Source of the DNA: Nitrospira sp.
GTDB taxonomy: Bacteria > Nitrospirota > Nitrospiria > Nitrospirales > Nitrospiraceae
Assembly: GCA_018242685.1 (NCBI GenBank)
Contig: JAFEBM010000027.1
Span: 100,979-164,978 of the forward strand
Length of the DNA stretch: 64,000 nt
Direction of reading: 5' to 3'
Shown: positions 55,563-62,978 of the stretch, piece by piece
Position numbering within the stretch: position 1 is the stretch's first letter
Layout of the letters: each line of letters starts with the position of its first letter
The notes under the pieces: model-generated
The model's input: only the letters and a program-made list of their open reading frames with translations
Databases searched by the model: none
What the model was told of the DNA's origin: nothing
Made by a program: the position numbers and the translations under genes

Positions 55563-56990
55563 TCACTTTGGCGCAACAAGCACTTCGATCCGGCAGTGCT
55601 CGCTGACGCTTGTTAAGGTTGTTTCCAGCCGCTTCGGGCTTCCGATGCGGCCTTCCGGATCGTACAGGAAGCAAAACAAGGTTGAGCATTTCCCTTGAGC
55701 GCTATAATAAGCGGAGTCCGCCGCGATCTGATCGGCAAGTTCCTTCGTGGTCAAGCCGGATCTGGTCTTCTTCGCCGCCACGGCGATCTGATCCCGATTG
55801 ACAAGGAGCGTCGTTCTCGATGCGCCTCCTGTATAGGGGGGTGTCCATTCATCGGTCGCGACCTCGTCGAACTCCACCTTCAACAACGCGCACAAGAGGT
55901 CCTGTAGGTCGTAATCGTCGTCGACCTCAAGTGTCGGACGATAGTCTTTCCGAAGTCGGAGATGTCGGGCTACGGCATGAAAGCGATGACAGACTTTCCG
56001 AATGAGCTGAAGCGGGTCCTGGTCAAGCGCGGAATCGAGTGCGGATTCGACCAACGGAGTGCCGTGCACACTGATCGACGGCTTGTCTAACGGCGGGTCT
56101 TGCGGAGCCGGCACAACAGAATGCTCCCCTTCAGACTGTATTGACTGAGTACTCGACGTAGATGCTGAGGCATCGGTGTGGTACTGATCCAGGCTGGAAG
56201 GAGATGCCGGAGCTACTGCCGATGATAGTGGAGCCTGTTTCGGGCTGTCGAGCGGTGATGGCATCGGCTGAGTGAATGGAGCGGACTCCGGTGGGGGAGA
56301 AGGATTGGTACTAGGGGTAGGGATAGGGGGATCATGTGGCTCGGGCGTTACAGCTATGGGAGTTAAAGCCGCCGTAGGGGTTGGAGGCAGCGTCGGTGCC
56401 GGGATCGAAGTCGGAGTAGGAGTCAGCAGTGGAGTCGGGATCTGAGGTGCTGGTGCAATGGATTGTGTTTGAGGCGCGGGTGTGACAAAGGGAATCGACG
56501 GTCCCACATTTGTCGTTATGGCCACGGGAATCGTCAGCGGCGCAGCTGTTTGCGCTGTCACGATGGGTGGTGCCGTAGGTGAGACAATCATCAGACGTGC
56601 GGTGCTGTTTACGGTTGCCGCATGTGGTGGCTCGGGTTTGGGTGGTGGCTTGAGTCCTTGATAGTCTAGTTTCCGATCCTCAAGGATTTGTATAAGACCT
56701 TTAATAACGGTAAGGGTCTGTGCCAGCTCGGCCTTATCCGCTGTGCGAATCTTGAAATTCCGATACGTTTGGAATTCATGAGAGCGCTCACCGAACGTCT
56801 GCCGCAGGCATTCGCGAAATTGCAGCTCGGCTTTGCTTTGCGCTGCATCACGATAAGGGAATCCCTCTTGGCTGATGTCATTGATTGCCGCAAGAACTTC
56901 CTGAAACTTGTTGATTCCGTGCGAGACCTCTTCGATGAGAGCGGTTTTCGATCGGGGCCGCTGATGTTCCGATGCGCGTGCACGTGCCAT
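55563..56990 (-). CDS. Pro-rich protein with degenerate DpnII/MboI-like nuclease domain
   Basis: 475 residues. Residues 1-115 are helical and charged. Residues 120-330 are a Pro/Thr/Ser/Ala-rich low-complexity linker with PTP repeats. Residues 355-470 match the small DpnII/MboI-type PD-(D/E)XK domain: YDLQDLLCALLKVEFDEV, EWTPPYTGGASRTTLL, then IAVAAKKTRSGL, CFLYDPEGRIGSP. In active members I recall the metal Asp of SRxDF and the Glu of xEVKK; here they read T (SRTT) and A (VAAKK). The domain is likely catalytically dead or reads a substrate without cutting. Start at 56990 (ATG) without a clear ribosome site; a further in-frame start at 57092 is possible. Groups with the RAM and lipoprotein genes. 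Confidence 0.65.
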   Translation of the reverse strand: MARARASEHQRPRSKTALIEEVSHGINKFQEVLAAINDISQEGFPYRDAAQSKAELQFRECLRQTFGERSHEFQTYRNFKIRTADKAELAQTLTVIKGLIQILEDRKLDYQGLKPPPKPEPPHAATVNSTARLMIVSPTAPPIVTAQTAAPLTIPVAITTNVGPSIPFVTPAPQTQSIAPAPQIPTPLLTPTPTSIPAPTLPPTPTAALTPIAVTPEPHDPPIPTPSTNPSPPPESAPFTQPMPSPLDSPKQAPLSSAVAPASPSSLDQYHTDASASTSSTQSIQSEGEHSVVPAPQDPPLDKPSISVHGTPLVESALDSALDQDPLQLIRKVCHRFHAVARHLRLRKDYRPTLEVDDDYDLQDLLCALLKVEFDEVATDEWTPPYTGGASRTTLLVNRDQIAVAAKKTRSGLTTKELADQIAADSAYYSAQGKCSTLFCFLYDPEGRIGSPKRLETTLTSVSEHCRIEVLVAPK

Positions 56991-57115
56991 GGTTATGTGA
57001 AAAAAGTCTAACTGAGGGGGTACCGCATGACAAGAAAACAGCAAATTCTGACGGGGTGTGTCGTGATGTCCGGAGCTGTAGCCGACTGACAAGACTTACC
57101 GGAAACTGGGTTTAG

Positions 57116-57351
57116 ATGACGACGGGAGATCGAGATAGCAACGGATGGAAACCCCTCGTCTACTGCCACGGAAATCTGCCGTTGGAAGATTACGGACTGA
57201 TCGGGGATGGAACAGCCGTCATATTGGTCGGACCGAACGGCGGCATGTCATGACTGTGCCTGTCGAGGGTCGATGCCGCGCATTCCGATTGATCGGGACG
57301 CCTTGTTGTTTTGATCCGGCGCGACCTCAGGGAAGACGGGGGAGCAGGGTA
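57116..57351 (+). pseudogene. Remnant of a GH15 glucoamylase/trehalase-type gene (N terminus)
   Basis: A frame from ATG 57116 reads 45 residues containing LPLEDYGLIGDGTAVILVG, close to the N-terminal signature of GH15 enzymes (DYGLIGDGxTAALVGRDG). After stop TGA 57251 the same frame continues with LCLSRVDAA where the family has WLCLPRFDS. A second TGA (57290) follows, then an RxLREDGG-like segment. Only about 75 codons of a roughly 600-codon gene remain, with two stops: clear decay. Confidence 0.6.
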
Positions 57352-57409
57352 TAAACAAATCACATTTATGCAATCGAGATAGTTTCCTCTATCGAGGACA
57401 AGTTGTCCA

Positions 57410-57766
57410 TTGGAGGGACGTGTCGATCAGCATCTCCGTTACGCCGACATCAAAGATCATCCTGAGACCTATCGAGGAAAGCTTATGCTGGCTGGCGGCA
57501 AGGTGTTGTCTGCAAAGCGGACACAAGACAGGATAAGGATCGAGGTACTACAGATTCCGCTATCCGAGGATTTGATTCCCACCGGACGCGATTCTGATTC
57601 GAAAGGTCGGTTCGTTATCATTCAGCAAGTTCCTGAGCCAGCCGTCAAGCATATCACGGTCTGGGATTGGGATCACATGAAGGGTGGGTATGGTCGGTAC
57701 TACGGCTACGGCGATCCCTTTCCATGGGCATACCGTGGGTACTACGGAGAATCCTATTCTTGGTAG
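57410..57766 (+). pseudogene. Truncated Slp-family outer-membrane lipoprotein gene
   Basis: 118 residues from TTG. LRYADIKDHPETYRGKLMLAGG and RIRIEVLQIPLSEDLIPTG match the core of starvation-inducible Slp lipoproteins, followed by SKGRFVIIQ and a Tyr/Gly-rich tail. Upstream the frame has a stop (TAG 57380-57382), so no lipoprotein signal is encoded. A Cys lies in the short stretch before the TTG, as if the signal peptide had been lost by a rearrangement. Likely non-functional, or expressed only as a cytoplasmic fragment. Confidence 0.5.
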
Positions 57767-57777
57767 CATACGAAGCC

Positions 57778-58621
57778 GTGAAGGTCTGATTAAGTTACGT
57801 TTACACCGAGAAGTCTGCTCATAGGTGGCGAACAAGAGCATCTGGGTGGGAATCAGATGAGCAGGGAATGTCGGGATCGGGTTTGCTCAGCCTTCGTTCT
57901 TTCCTCTACGTTGTCGTCAGGAGGTACCGACGAGCCACACACAGATTTGTCAAGCCGCTGCTGATGAACAGCCAGTGGGTATTCTTCATCAGCCCGCGGT
58001 AGTGGACGTTGGGTCATCCAAAGATTTGCTTGATCACCAAGAACACATGCTCGACTTTGGCATGGACATTCGCCTTGGTGCGGTTCTTCGTCGAACTGGG
58101 CGCCGCAATAATGGTCGTATCCACGGTGGTCTCTCGGCTCACCTGCAAGCCTTGCGTGATCAAATGTTCTTGGATTCGCGCAAAGAGTTGTTCTTCCAGC
58201 TGGTGAGCCTCCAGCAGATGCGGAAACTTGCCGATCGCCGTCTCATCCGGCACAGGCTCACAGTCCAGATCAATCTCGACAAACTGCCGTATGGCGCGCG
58301 AGTCATACAAGGTCTCCTCGACCGCCTGGTCCGACAGGTTGAACTACAGTTGCAGCCGATAGAGGTGCAGCATGCGGTCGATGCCCACCGGCGGACGGCC
58401 AGCTCCCTCGGGCTTGAGATAGCCCCATGCAATCGCGGCAGCCAGTTCCGTCCACGGCACGATGCGATTTGTTTCGTCGAGGAACTGCTCGCGGCGGATG
58501 GGCTTGCGATACGGTTCACCCGTAGCCTCAGCACATGTCTGTGGCTGTATGGGCGTACCTCCTCATCAGAGCTGCGCGACTCTTTAGCACATCACGAGAA
58601 GAGACTAAATCAGACGTGCAC
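57778..58621 (-). mobile_element. Degenerate IS5-family insertion sequence
   Basis: About 845 bases bounded by imperfect inverted ends (57778-57796 and 58603-58621, about 15 of 19 matching, sharing GTCTGATT). The minus strand encodes a decayed IS5-type transposase: EPYRKPIRREQFLDETNRIVPW, a TAG stop after YRLQL, FNLSDQAVEETLYDSRA, then EPVPDETAIGKF and IIAAPSSTKNR. A deletion follows that jumps to VEHVFLVIKQIFG, a TGA stop, and VHYRGLMKNTHWLF. Two stops plus an internal deletion make it immobile on its own. Confidence 0.75.
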
Positions 58622-58629
58622 AAGGGAAC

Positions 58630-58821
58630 CTACATCGAGTGCTGGTGCTGGTGCTGGTGTTCACCGTGCTCGTCGGTGTGCTGATGGTCATGGCGCCCTG
58701 TGTCTGAACCATGGTCGTGAGTATGTGCATGCTCGTGCTCATGCTCATGGTTGTGAGTCTGAGCCGATCCATGCACGTGATCATGACTGTGGAGGTGTTT
58801 ATGAGAGTGAGAACCTTGCAT
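58630..58821 (-). CDS. Extremely histidine-rich small protein, putative metal buffer
   Basis: 63 residues, 23 of them His (about 37%), arranged mostly as alternating H-x pairs (HEHEHEHAHTHDH) with Asp, Glu and Gln between. Clear ribosome site GAAAGGAG 9 bases before the ATG. No signal peptide, so likely cytoplasmic. Composition is typical of nickel, zinc or copper buffers, but I cannot place the metal. It sits 9 bases beyond the end of the IS5 remnant. Confidence 0.65.
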   Translation of the reverse strand: MQGSHSHKHLHSHDHVHGSAQTHNHEHEHEHAHTHDHGSDTGRHDHQHTDEHGEHQHQHQHSM

Positions 58822-59135
58822 GGGTGATACTCCTTTCGGACGGATTGTTTTTCATGATACCACTCTTTCTTGAGTCATGGAATACGGGGCGACATGCGGA
58901 CACAAGTTGGAAATGATGGGGGAGCGTTATACTGCCGCAGTTTTCAGAGGGAAGGTCAAAGCTGGATTTGCGTGACCGACAATCGCGGTGTTTATCCGCG
59001 CGCCATGATCACGATAAAGAGGATGAGTAGCGCACGGGTCAATCGAAGGAGATAGTAAGAGAACTGAAGTCTCTATCCGGCGCCGCAAGGAAGAAGGCTC
59101 AGCCTGAAACGGCGTCGGTACGAGCAAGCTTGGTT

Positions 59136-59212
59136 TGGTGCCCCCGATACGAATTGAACGTACGACCCGCGGTTTAGGAAACCGCTGCTCTATCCAACTG
59201 AGCTACGGGGGC
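59136..59212 (-). tRNA. tRNA-Arg (anticodon CCT)
   Basis: Full cloverleaf on the minus strand: acceptor GCCCCCG with CGGGGGC, D arm GCTC AGTTGGATA GAGC, anticodon stem GCGGT/ACCGC around loop TTCCTAA (anticodon CCT), T arm with TTCAATT loop, discriminator A and encoded CCA. tRNA genes are common integration points, and the decayed elements at 57.1-58.6 kb lie beside it. Confidence 0.93.
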
Positions 59213-59422
59213 ATAGCCGTAGTTTCAATGGTTTGTGACTCCCTGTCAACCCTGTTGCGCACTTCAGGTCCGGTTTCAGTCACGGATGAGACCAACTTTA
59301 ATCGGGTTGGTGAATGAGGGCTACCGCTGGTGATACCGTAAGTATGCCCCGAGATACGGAGTTTGAAGCACCGGAGTAAAGATACAAGCGAAGCCGAGAA
59401 CTTATCTGCATGTGGAGGTTCT

Positions 59423-59926
59423 ATGTGGTATGTGCTGCAGCTGATAGTCGTGGTCTTGGTCTTGGGAAACATGGAGGTTGTCCAGGCGCTTGATGCGGGG
59501 AGTCGGGAATCCTTGAGAAGGATCTCAGGAGTGGCGGTGGTTGTAGAGGACATCGGTTCCGATGCCTCAGCTGATGGCCTCTCGCAAGATGCGATTCGAG
59601 TGGCGGCTGAGCTGGTCCTCCGCTCAAAGGGCATTCGAGTCCTCACGAACGTAGAGAGAACGCGTTTGGGGTCAGCGCCGTATCTCTATATCAATGTCAA
59701 CACGCTGAAGGAGGAGCTAGGGTTGTACGCCTATGCTGTAAGCGTGGATCTCAAGCAAGTAGTTGGCTTGTTGTCGATCAAAAAAGCGCAGGCATGGGGG
59801 GCCACCTGGTCAGCGAGTGTTGTTGGATCGGTGGGAGAGGCGAATCTGCACCAAATTATAGCCGATGGTGTCGAGCCTCTTGTCAAAGATTTTGCTAACG
59901 ACTTTGTGTTGGCCAACCCACGGTGA
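59423..59926 (+). CDS. Secreted hypothetical protein
   Basis: 167 residues: signal peptide (MWYVLQLIVVVLVLG, cleavage near VQA|LDA). The mature part alternates helices and strands (ISGVAVVVEDIGSDASADG, VLRSKGIRVLTNVERTRLG, YLYINVNTLK), resembling periplasmic proteins that carry a CsgG-like or YajG-like fold, but I cannot confirm a family. The ATG at 59423 follows GGAGG. Confidence 0.6.
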   Translation: MWYVLQLIVVVLVLGNMEVVQALDAGSRESLRRISGVAVVVEDIGSDASADGLSQDAIRVAAELVLRSKGIRVLTNVERTRLGSAPYLYINVNTLKEELGLYAYAVSVDLKQVVGLLSIKKAQAWGATWSASVVGSVGEANLHQIIADGVEPLVKDFANDFVLANPR

Positions 59927-59959
59927 AGGATCGCCTGGTTGCAATAGAAGCGCCGGTTG

Positions 59960-60313
59960 CTAGCTCGCTGGGAATGTGCATTGTCCTGCGGATTGAAAGG
60001 GAAGGGGTGATCCTACGCTGATGTTCTCAGAAGGTTCCGTATAGACGGACATGGCATCAAACGAAATTTCCTCCGTCACTACTTTTCCTTGTACGTCATA
60101 AACACGGATGCAACGGTTGCTCATCGAATGCAGCAGGCCAAACAGCCGATAGGCTGGTGCTATAGATATCGGAACGTAGGGGTAGGGGCGGAGCAACGAA
60201 AATCCATACTGAATCAAGTGGTGCAGCGATTCGACCATCCGATCCGTCAGCCGGTTGATCTCTTTCTCGGTTAGACAGTCGACAGATAGGCTTTCGAACA
60301 ATCCGGAAATCAT
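59960..60313 (-). CDS. Hypothetical protein, last small gene after the LexA-like repressor
   Basis: 117 residues, no signal peptide, two isolated Cys, a helical first half and a beta-like second half. No recognisable family. Its reading direction and spacing continue the minus-strand run that begins at the repressor (61313). The ribosome site is poor, so it may be translated by coupling or be spurious. Confidence 0.35.
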   Translation of the reverse strand: MISGLFESLSVDCLTEKEINRLTDRMVESLHHLIQYGFSLLRPYPYVPISIAPAYRLFGLLHSMSNRCIRVYDVQGKVVTEEISFDAMSVYTEPSENISVGSPLPFQSAGQCTFPAS

Positions 60314-60337
60314 CGCCGTGTCGGCCTTGGCCTTCTC

Positions 60338-60520
60338 CTATCCGCAACATCCGCCGGCGAAGACTTGTCGCTGACGATAAGCATTCCAACAAACCGAGCA
60401 GAGTTGAACCGTGGAGTCCGTAAAGCCGTCGATCGATTCCATCCTCCGCTCGACGACTATTCCACTGTCAGAACAGACACCTGCTGTCACCGACGGTGCA
60501 CTATGCTCTTGGGTCGTCAT
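60338..60520 (-). CDS. Small Cys-rich protein
   Basis: 60 residues with Cys at GVCSD, QLCSVCW and GGCCG (CxxC in the middle), suggesting a zinc-binding or treble-clef-like fold. Its start overlaps the end of the 82-residue gene by 20 bases. Too short to identify. Confidence 0.35.
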   Translation of the reverse strand: MTTQEHSAPSVTAGVCSDSGIVVERRMESIDGFTDSTVQLCSVCWNAYRQRQVFAGGCCG

Positions 60521-60749
60521 GACTCGTCAGCTTTGTATTCGAACGAATATGTTGATTGCAGACTGTCGACATGAACCGGCTTCCCTGCTTCGACCGCATT
60601 AAGCTTCGAAAGCGTTCCACCAGTGATTCTGCAGTGCTTCGTTGTAAGCCCCACTGGATGCGCTGCAATCGGTTGTCCAGCCCTGCCACCATTCTTTCCA
60701 AATCCATCAAGTGATCTTTTGTTAGGGCTGTTCGCTCTGTCGCGATCAT
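60501..60749 (-). CDS. Small hypothetical protein downstream of the LexA-like repressor
   Basis: 82 residues, largely helical (MDLERMVAGLDNRLQRI), basic C terminus. Strong ribosome site GAAAGGAGGAAC immediately before the ATG and only an 18-base gap after the repressor stop, so it is almost certainly translated and under the same control. Function unknown; co-regulation with a LexA-like repressor suggests a stress or DNA-damage role. Confidence 0.6.
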   Translation of the reverse strand: MIATERTALTKDHLMDLERMVAGLDNRLQRIQWGLQRSTAESLVERFRSLMRSKQGSRFMSTVCNQHIRSNTKLTSHDDPRA

Positions 60750-60767
60750 TGTTCCTCCTTTCGGGTG

Positions 60768-61313
60768 TTAGACAGCGCAATGGCGAATGACGCCGATGAC
60801 GATCCCTTCGATATGGAACTCGTCCGACGACTGAACGATAATCGGCTGCATCGTTTCATTGGCCGGGCGAAGTTCGATGTGTGTATTCCTTTTGAAATAG
60901 GTCTTGATCGTGGCCTCGCCATTGACCAGAGCAACGACGGTCTGCCCGTTTTTAGCCATACCTTGTTTGCGCACAACCACGAGATCACCGGGCAAAATCC
61001 CTTCATCTTTCATCGATTCCCCTTTAATCTTTAACGCAAAGGAATCTCCACCTCGCAACATGCTCGGCGGCACCTCCACGAGTTCCGCTTGCAGGATCGG
61101 TTCGATGGGGGAGCCGGCTGCAACAAGACCGGCCATTGGAATAGAGGTCTTCTGTCGCAATTGGTTCAGCACTACCGATATGACACCGGGAATCCGGCGC
61201 ATACCGGCTTCATAACGCGCCACGGACACTCGAGTCGTGTGTAAGGCTTTGGCAAGTTGTTGTTGCGTGAGACCTAATTCTTCTCGAATCTCTTTGAGAT
61301 CCTTCGATCGCAT
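60768..61313 (-). CDS. LexA-like XRE/S24 self-cleaving repressor
   Basis: 181 residues. N-terminal XRE helix-turn-helix (5-60, LGLTQQQLAKALHTTRVSVARYE) and a C-terminal S24 peptidase with Ser100 in KGESMKDEG and Lys137 in ATIKTYF. The Ser-to-Lys spacing of 37 equals LexA, and an Ala-Gly bond (A66-G67, VAAG) lies 34 residues before Ser100, close to the LexA cleavage site distance. The DNA-binding part is XRE-type rather than LexA's winged helix, as in phage CI-like repressors. The likely operator is at 61368. Expected to be cleaved with RecA after DNA damage (inference). Confidence 0.85.
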   Translation of the reverse strand: MRSKDLKEIREELGLTQQQLAKALHTTRVSVARYEAGMRRIPGVISVVLNQLRQKTSIPMAGLVAAGSPIEPILQAELVEVPPSMLRGGDSFALKIKGESMKDEGILPGDLVVVRKQGMAKNGQTVVALVNGEATIKTYFKRNTHIELRPANETMQPIIVQSSDEFHIEGIVIGVIRHCAV

Positions 61314-61367
61314 GATGTAGCCATTGGTAACATCATTTGCCTCTGCCTGTCAATAGGGACTGGATTA

Positions 61368-61387
61368 TCTGTAGATTTATCCACAGA
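61368..61387. promoter_or_regulatory. Candidate repressor operator
   Basis: TCTGTAGAT, two bases, ATCCACAGA: an inverted repeat with 8 of 9 matched positions, 55 bases upstream of the repressor start and adjacent to TTGACA on the minus strand (complement of 61350-61355). It suits autoregulation by the XRE/S24 protein. Confidence 0.4.
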
Positions 61388-61580
61388 AACTGGGGAAAGT
61401 GAAACCGTTGAGGAAGGGGAAGTGGAACATGGTTTATCGGCGTGGAAAGAGGTACACAGAGCCGGTTTTGAAGGCAGCCCGCACCGCACGAGCGACGGCC
61501 AGCTCATTCAATGCGGACTGCGTGATGAGAACGATGAAAAACCTACGGCGGGTGCTTCCTGCGATGCGGGAAGAACAGTA

Positions 61581-61784
61581 TTACTTGCCGACCATCACGT
61601 CAGTGGCCTTGATGGCGACCGTCACGGAGTCGTTCACCTTCAAACCCATGCTCTTGACGGAACCTTCAGTGATCGCCGCGGCAAATTCGAGTGTGCCGAC
61701 CTTGACGGTCACCTCGGCCATCGCCTGACCGTTGGTGATTCGCGTAACGGTTCCTTCAAATTGATTGCGCGCGCTGAGCTTCAT
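61581..61784 (-). CDS. mop: Molybdopterin/molybdate-binding Mop (TOBE) protein
   Basis: 67 residues, a single Mop/TOBE domain: MKLSARNQFEGTVTRI, GQAMAEVTVKVG, and VNDSVTVAIKATDVMVGK. It forms oligomers that bind molybdate or tungstate in the cytoplasm. AGGAGG precedes the ATG. Same strand as modA, separated from it by the modB/modC scar. Confidence 0.88.
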   Translation of the reverse strand: MKLSARNQFEGTVTRITNGQAMAEVTVKVGTLEFAAAITEGSVKSMGLKVNDSVTVAIKATDVMVGK

Positions 61785-62039
61785 GATGACCTCCTATTAT
61801 TTATTTGATAAAACCCTATCACTGCCTCACCCACCCTAATAGCTTTCTAAGCAAACAATTGCCTTGCACTAGGTGTGACTATTGCTGGTGCAAGATCCTG
61901 TTGAAACACCGGATAACAATTCCGCTTGGTGGGTGCTACCTGCGGCACATCCTTGTATATGTTGGTCTACCCCAGAAGTAACTAGGAAATACCCTAGGCT
62001 GACTTCGCCGACGCGGTGTGTTCAAAAGCTCCCTCTCAA

Positions 62040-62180
62040 TCAAAGCGAAGCCAGCATCTCATTGAGTGCGCCGATCCCGACGACCTTTCCCTTTTGCAAA
62101 AGCACGACACGATCTGCCGGTTGAGGCCAGTCGCACGCTGACCCAGAGTGCGCTCAGATCCAGCCTCTTTGGGAGCCCAT
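62040..62180 (-). pseudogene. Scar of a modB-modC deletion
   Basis: On the minus strand a short start (ATG 62180, then GSQRGWI) runs into DLSALWVSVRLAST in a shifted frame, which looks like the N terminus of a ModB permease. It is followed, in another frame, by PADRVVLLQKGKVVGIGALNEMLASL and a stop at 62040-62042, which looks like the C terminus of an ABC ATPase such as ModC. The whole permease/ATPase body between them is gone. Lies right after modA, where modB and modC normally sit. Confidence 0.5.
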
Positions 62181-62204
62181 GTGTGTTTTCTCCGCGGCGT
62201 CCTG

Positions 62205-62966
62205 TTACTTCAGCTGATACCCATACCGTTCGATGATCGCCTTGGCTTGCGGACCACTCATGAACTCCATGAGCGCTTTTGCCGTTGCGTTATCCTTTCC
62301 CTTGGGCAGTACAATCGCATCCTGTTGGATTGGTTCATGCAGATTACTGGGGACATCCCAGCGACTTCCCTTCCCCTTGACCTTCGGATCCAAGACCTGG
62401 GATAAGGCCACAAAGCCTAGTTCAGCATGACCAGACTCGATAAATTCCATGGTCTGGGCGAGATTTTCCCCCATGATGATGATGTGCTGGGGCTGCAGCT
62501 TGTCCCAGATCCTCAGTTTTTGCATAGCCTGCATTGCCGCGAGGCCGTAAGGCGCATTTTTAGGGTTCGTAATGGCCAGGCGTGTGAAAGTTGTAGAGGA
62601 TAACGTCTCTTCTCCCTTCACCAGATCGGCATTTGGACTCCAGAGCGCGAGACGTCCGATGGCATAGGTAAAGCGGGTACCCTTGACTCCTACTCCGTCT
62701 TCTTCCAAGCGTTTGGGGCGTTCATCATCAGCAGAGAAAAACACATCGAACGGCGCCCCGTTCTTGATTTGCGAATACAAATTGCCGGAGGAACCAGCAG
62801 CGATCTGAGCGTGATGTCCTGTCGATTTCTCGAACTCCATCGCCACCTCGCGGAACGACGGAACAAAATTGGCGGCGACGGCCACTAAGATTTGCTCCGC
62901 GGAAGCCGAGGTCGCCGCCGCACTCACGATGAGCAACAAGCCCCATGCGAGAATTTTCAGTTTCAT
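62205..62966 (-). CDS. modA: Molybdate ABC transporter substrate-binding protein
   Basis: 253 residues with signal peptide (cleavage near ASA|EQI). Periplasmic binding fold of the ModA type: VAVAANFVPSFREVA, GSSGNLYSQIKNGAPFDVFFSADDERP, and GELGFV-type ligand loop (GHAELGFVALSQV). Binds molybdate or tungstate. No permease or ATPase follows except the scar at 62040-62180, so uptake by this locus is probably lost. It starts 12 bases after the porin-like gene. Confidence 0.92.
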   Translation of the reverse strand: MKLKILAWGLLLIVSAAATSASAEQILVAVAANFVPSFREVAMEFEKSTGHHAQIAAGSSGNLYSQIKNGAPFDVFFSADDERPKRLEEDGVGVKGTRFTYAIGRLALWSPNADLVKGEETLSSTTFTRLAITNPKNAPYGLAAMQAMQKLRIWDKLQPQHIIIMGENLAQTMEFIESGHAELGFVALSQVLDPKVKGKGSRWDVPSNLHEPIQQDAIVLPKGKDNATAKALMEFMSGPQAKAIIERYGYQLK

Positions 62967-62978
62967 AGTTGATCCTTT

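Noticed and set aside
57975..58916. 313-residue plus-strand frame
   Set aside because: It is the antisense of the degenerate IS5-family transposase.
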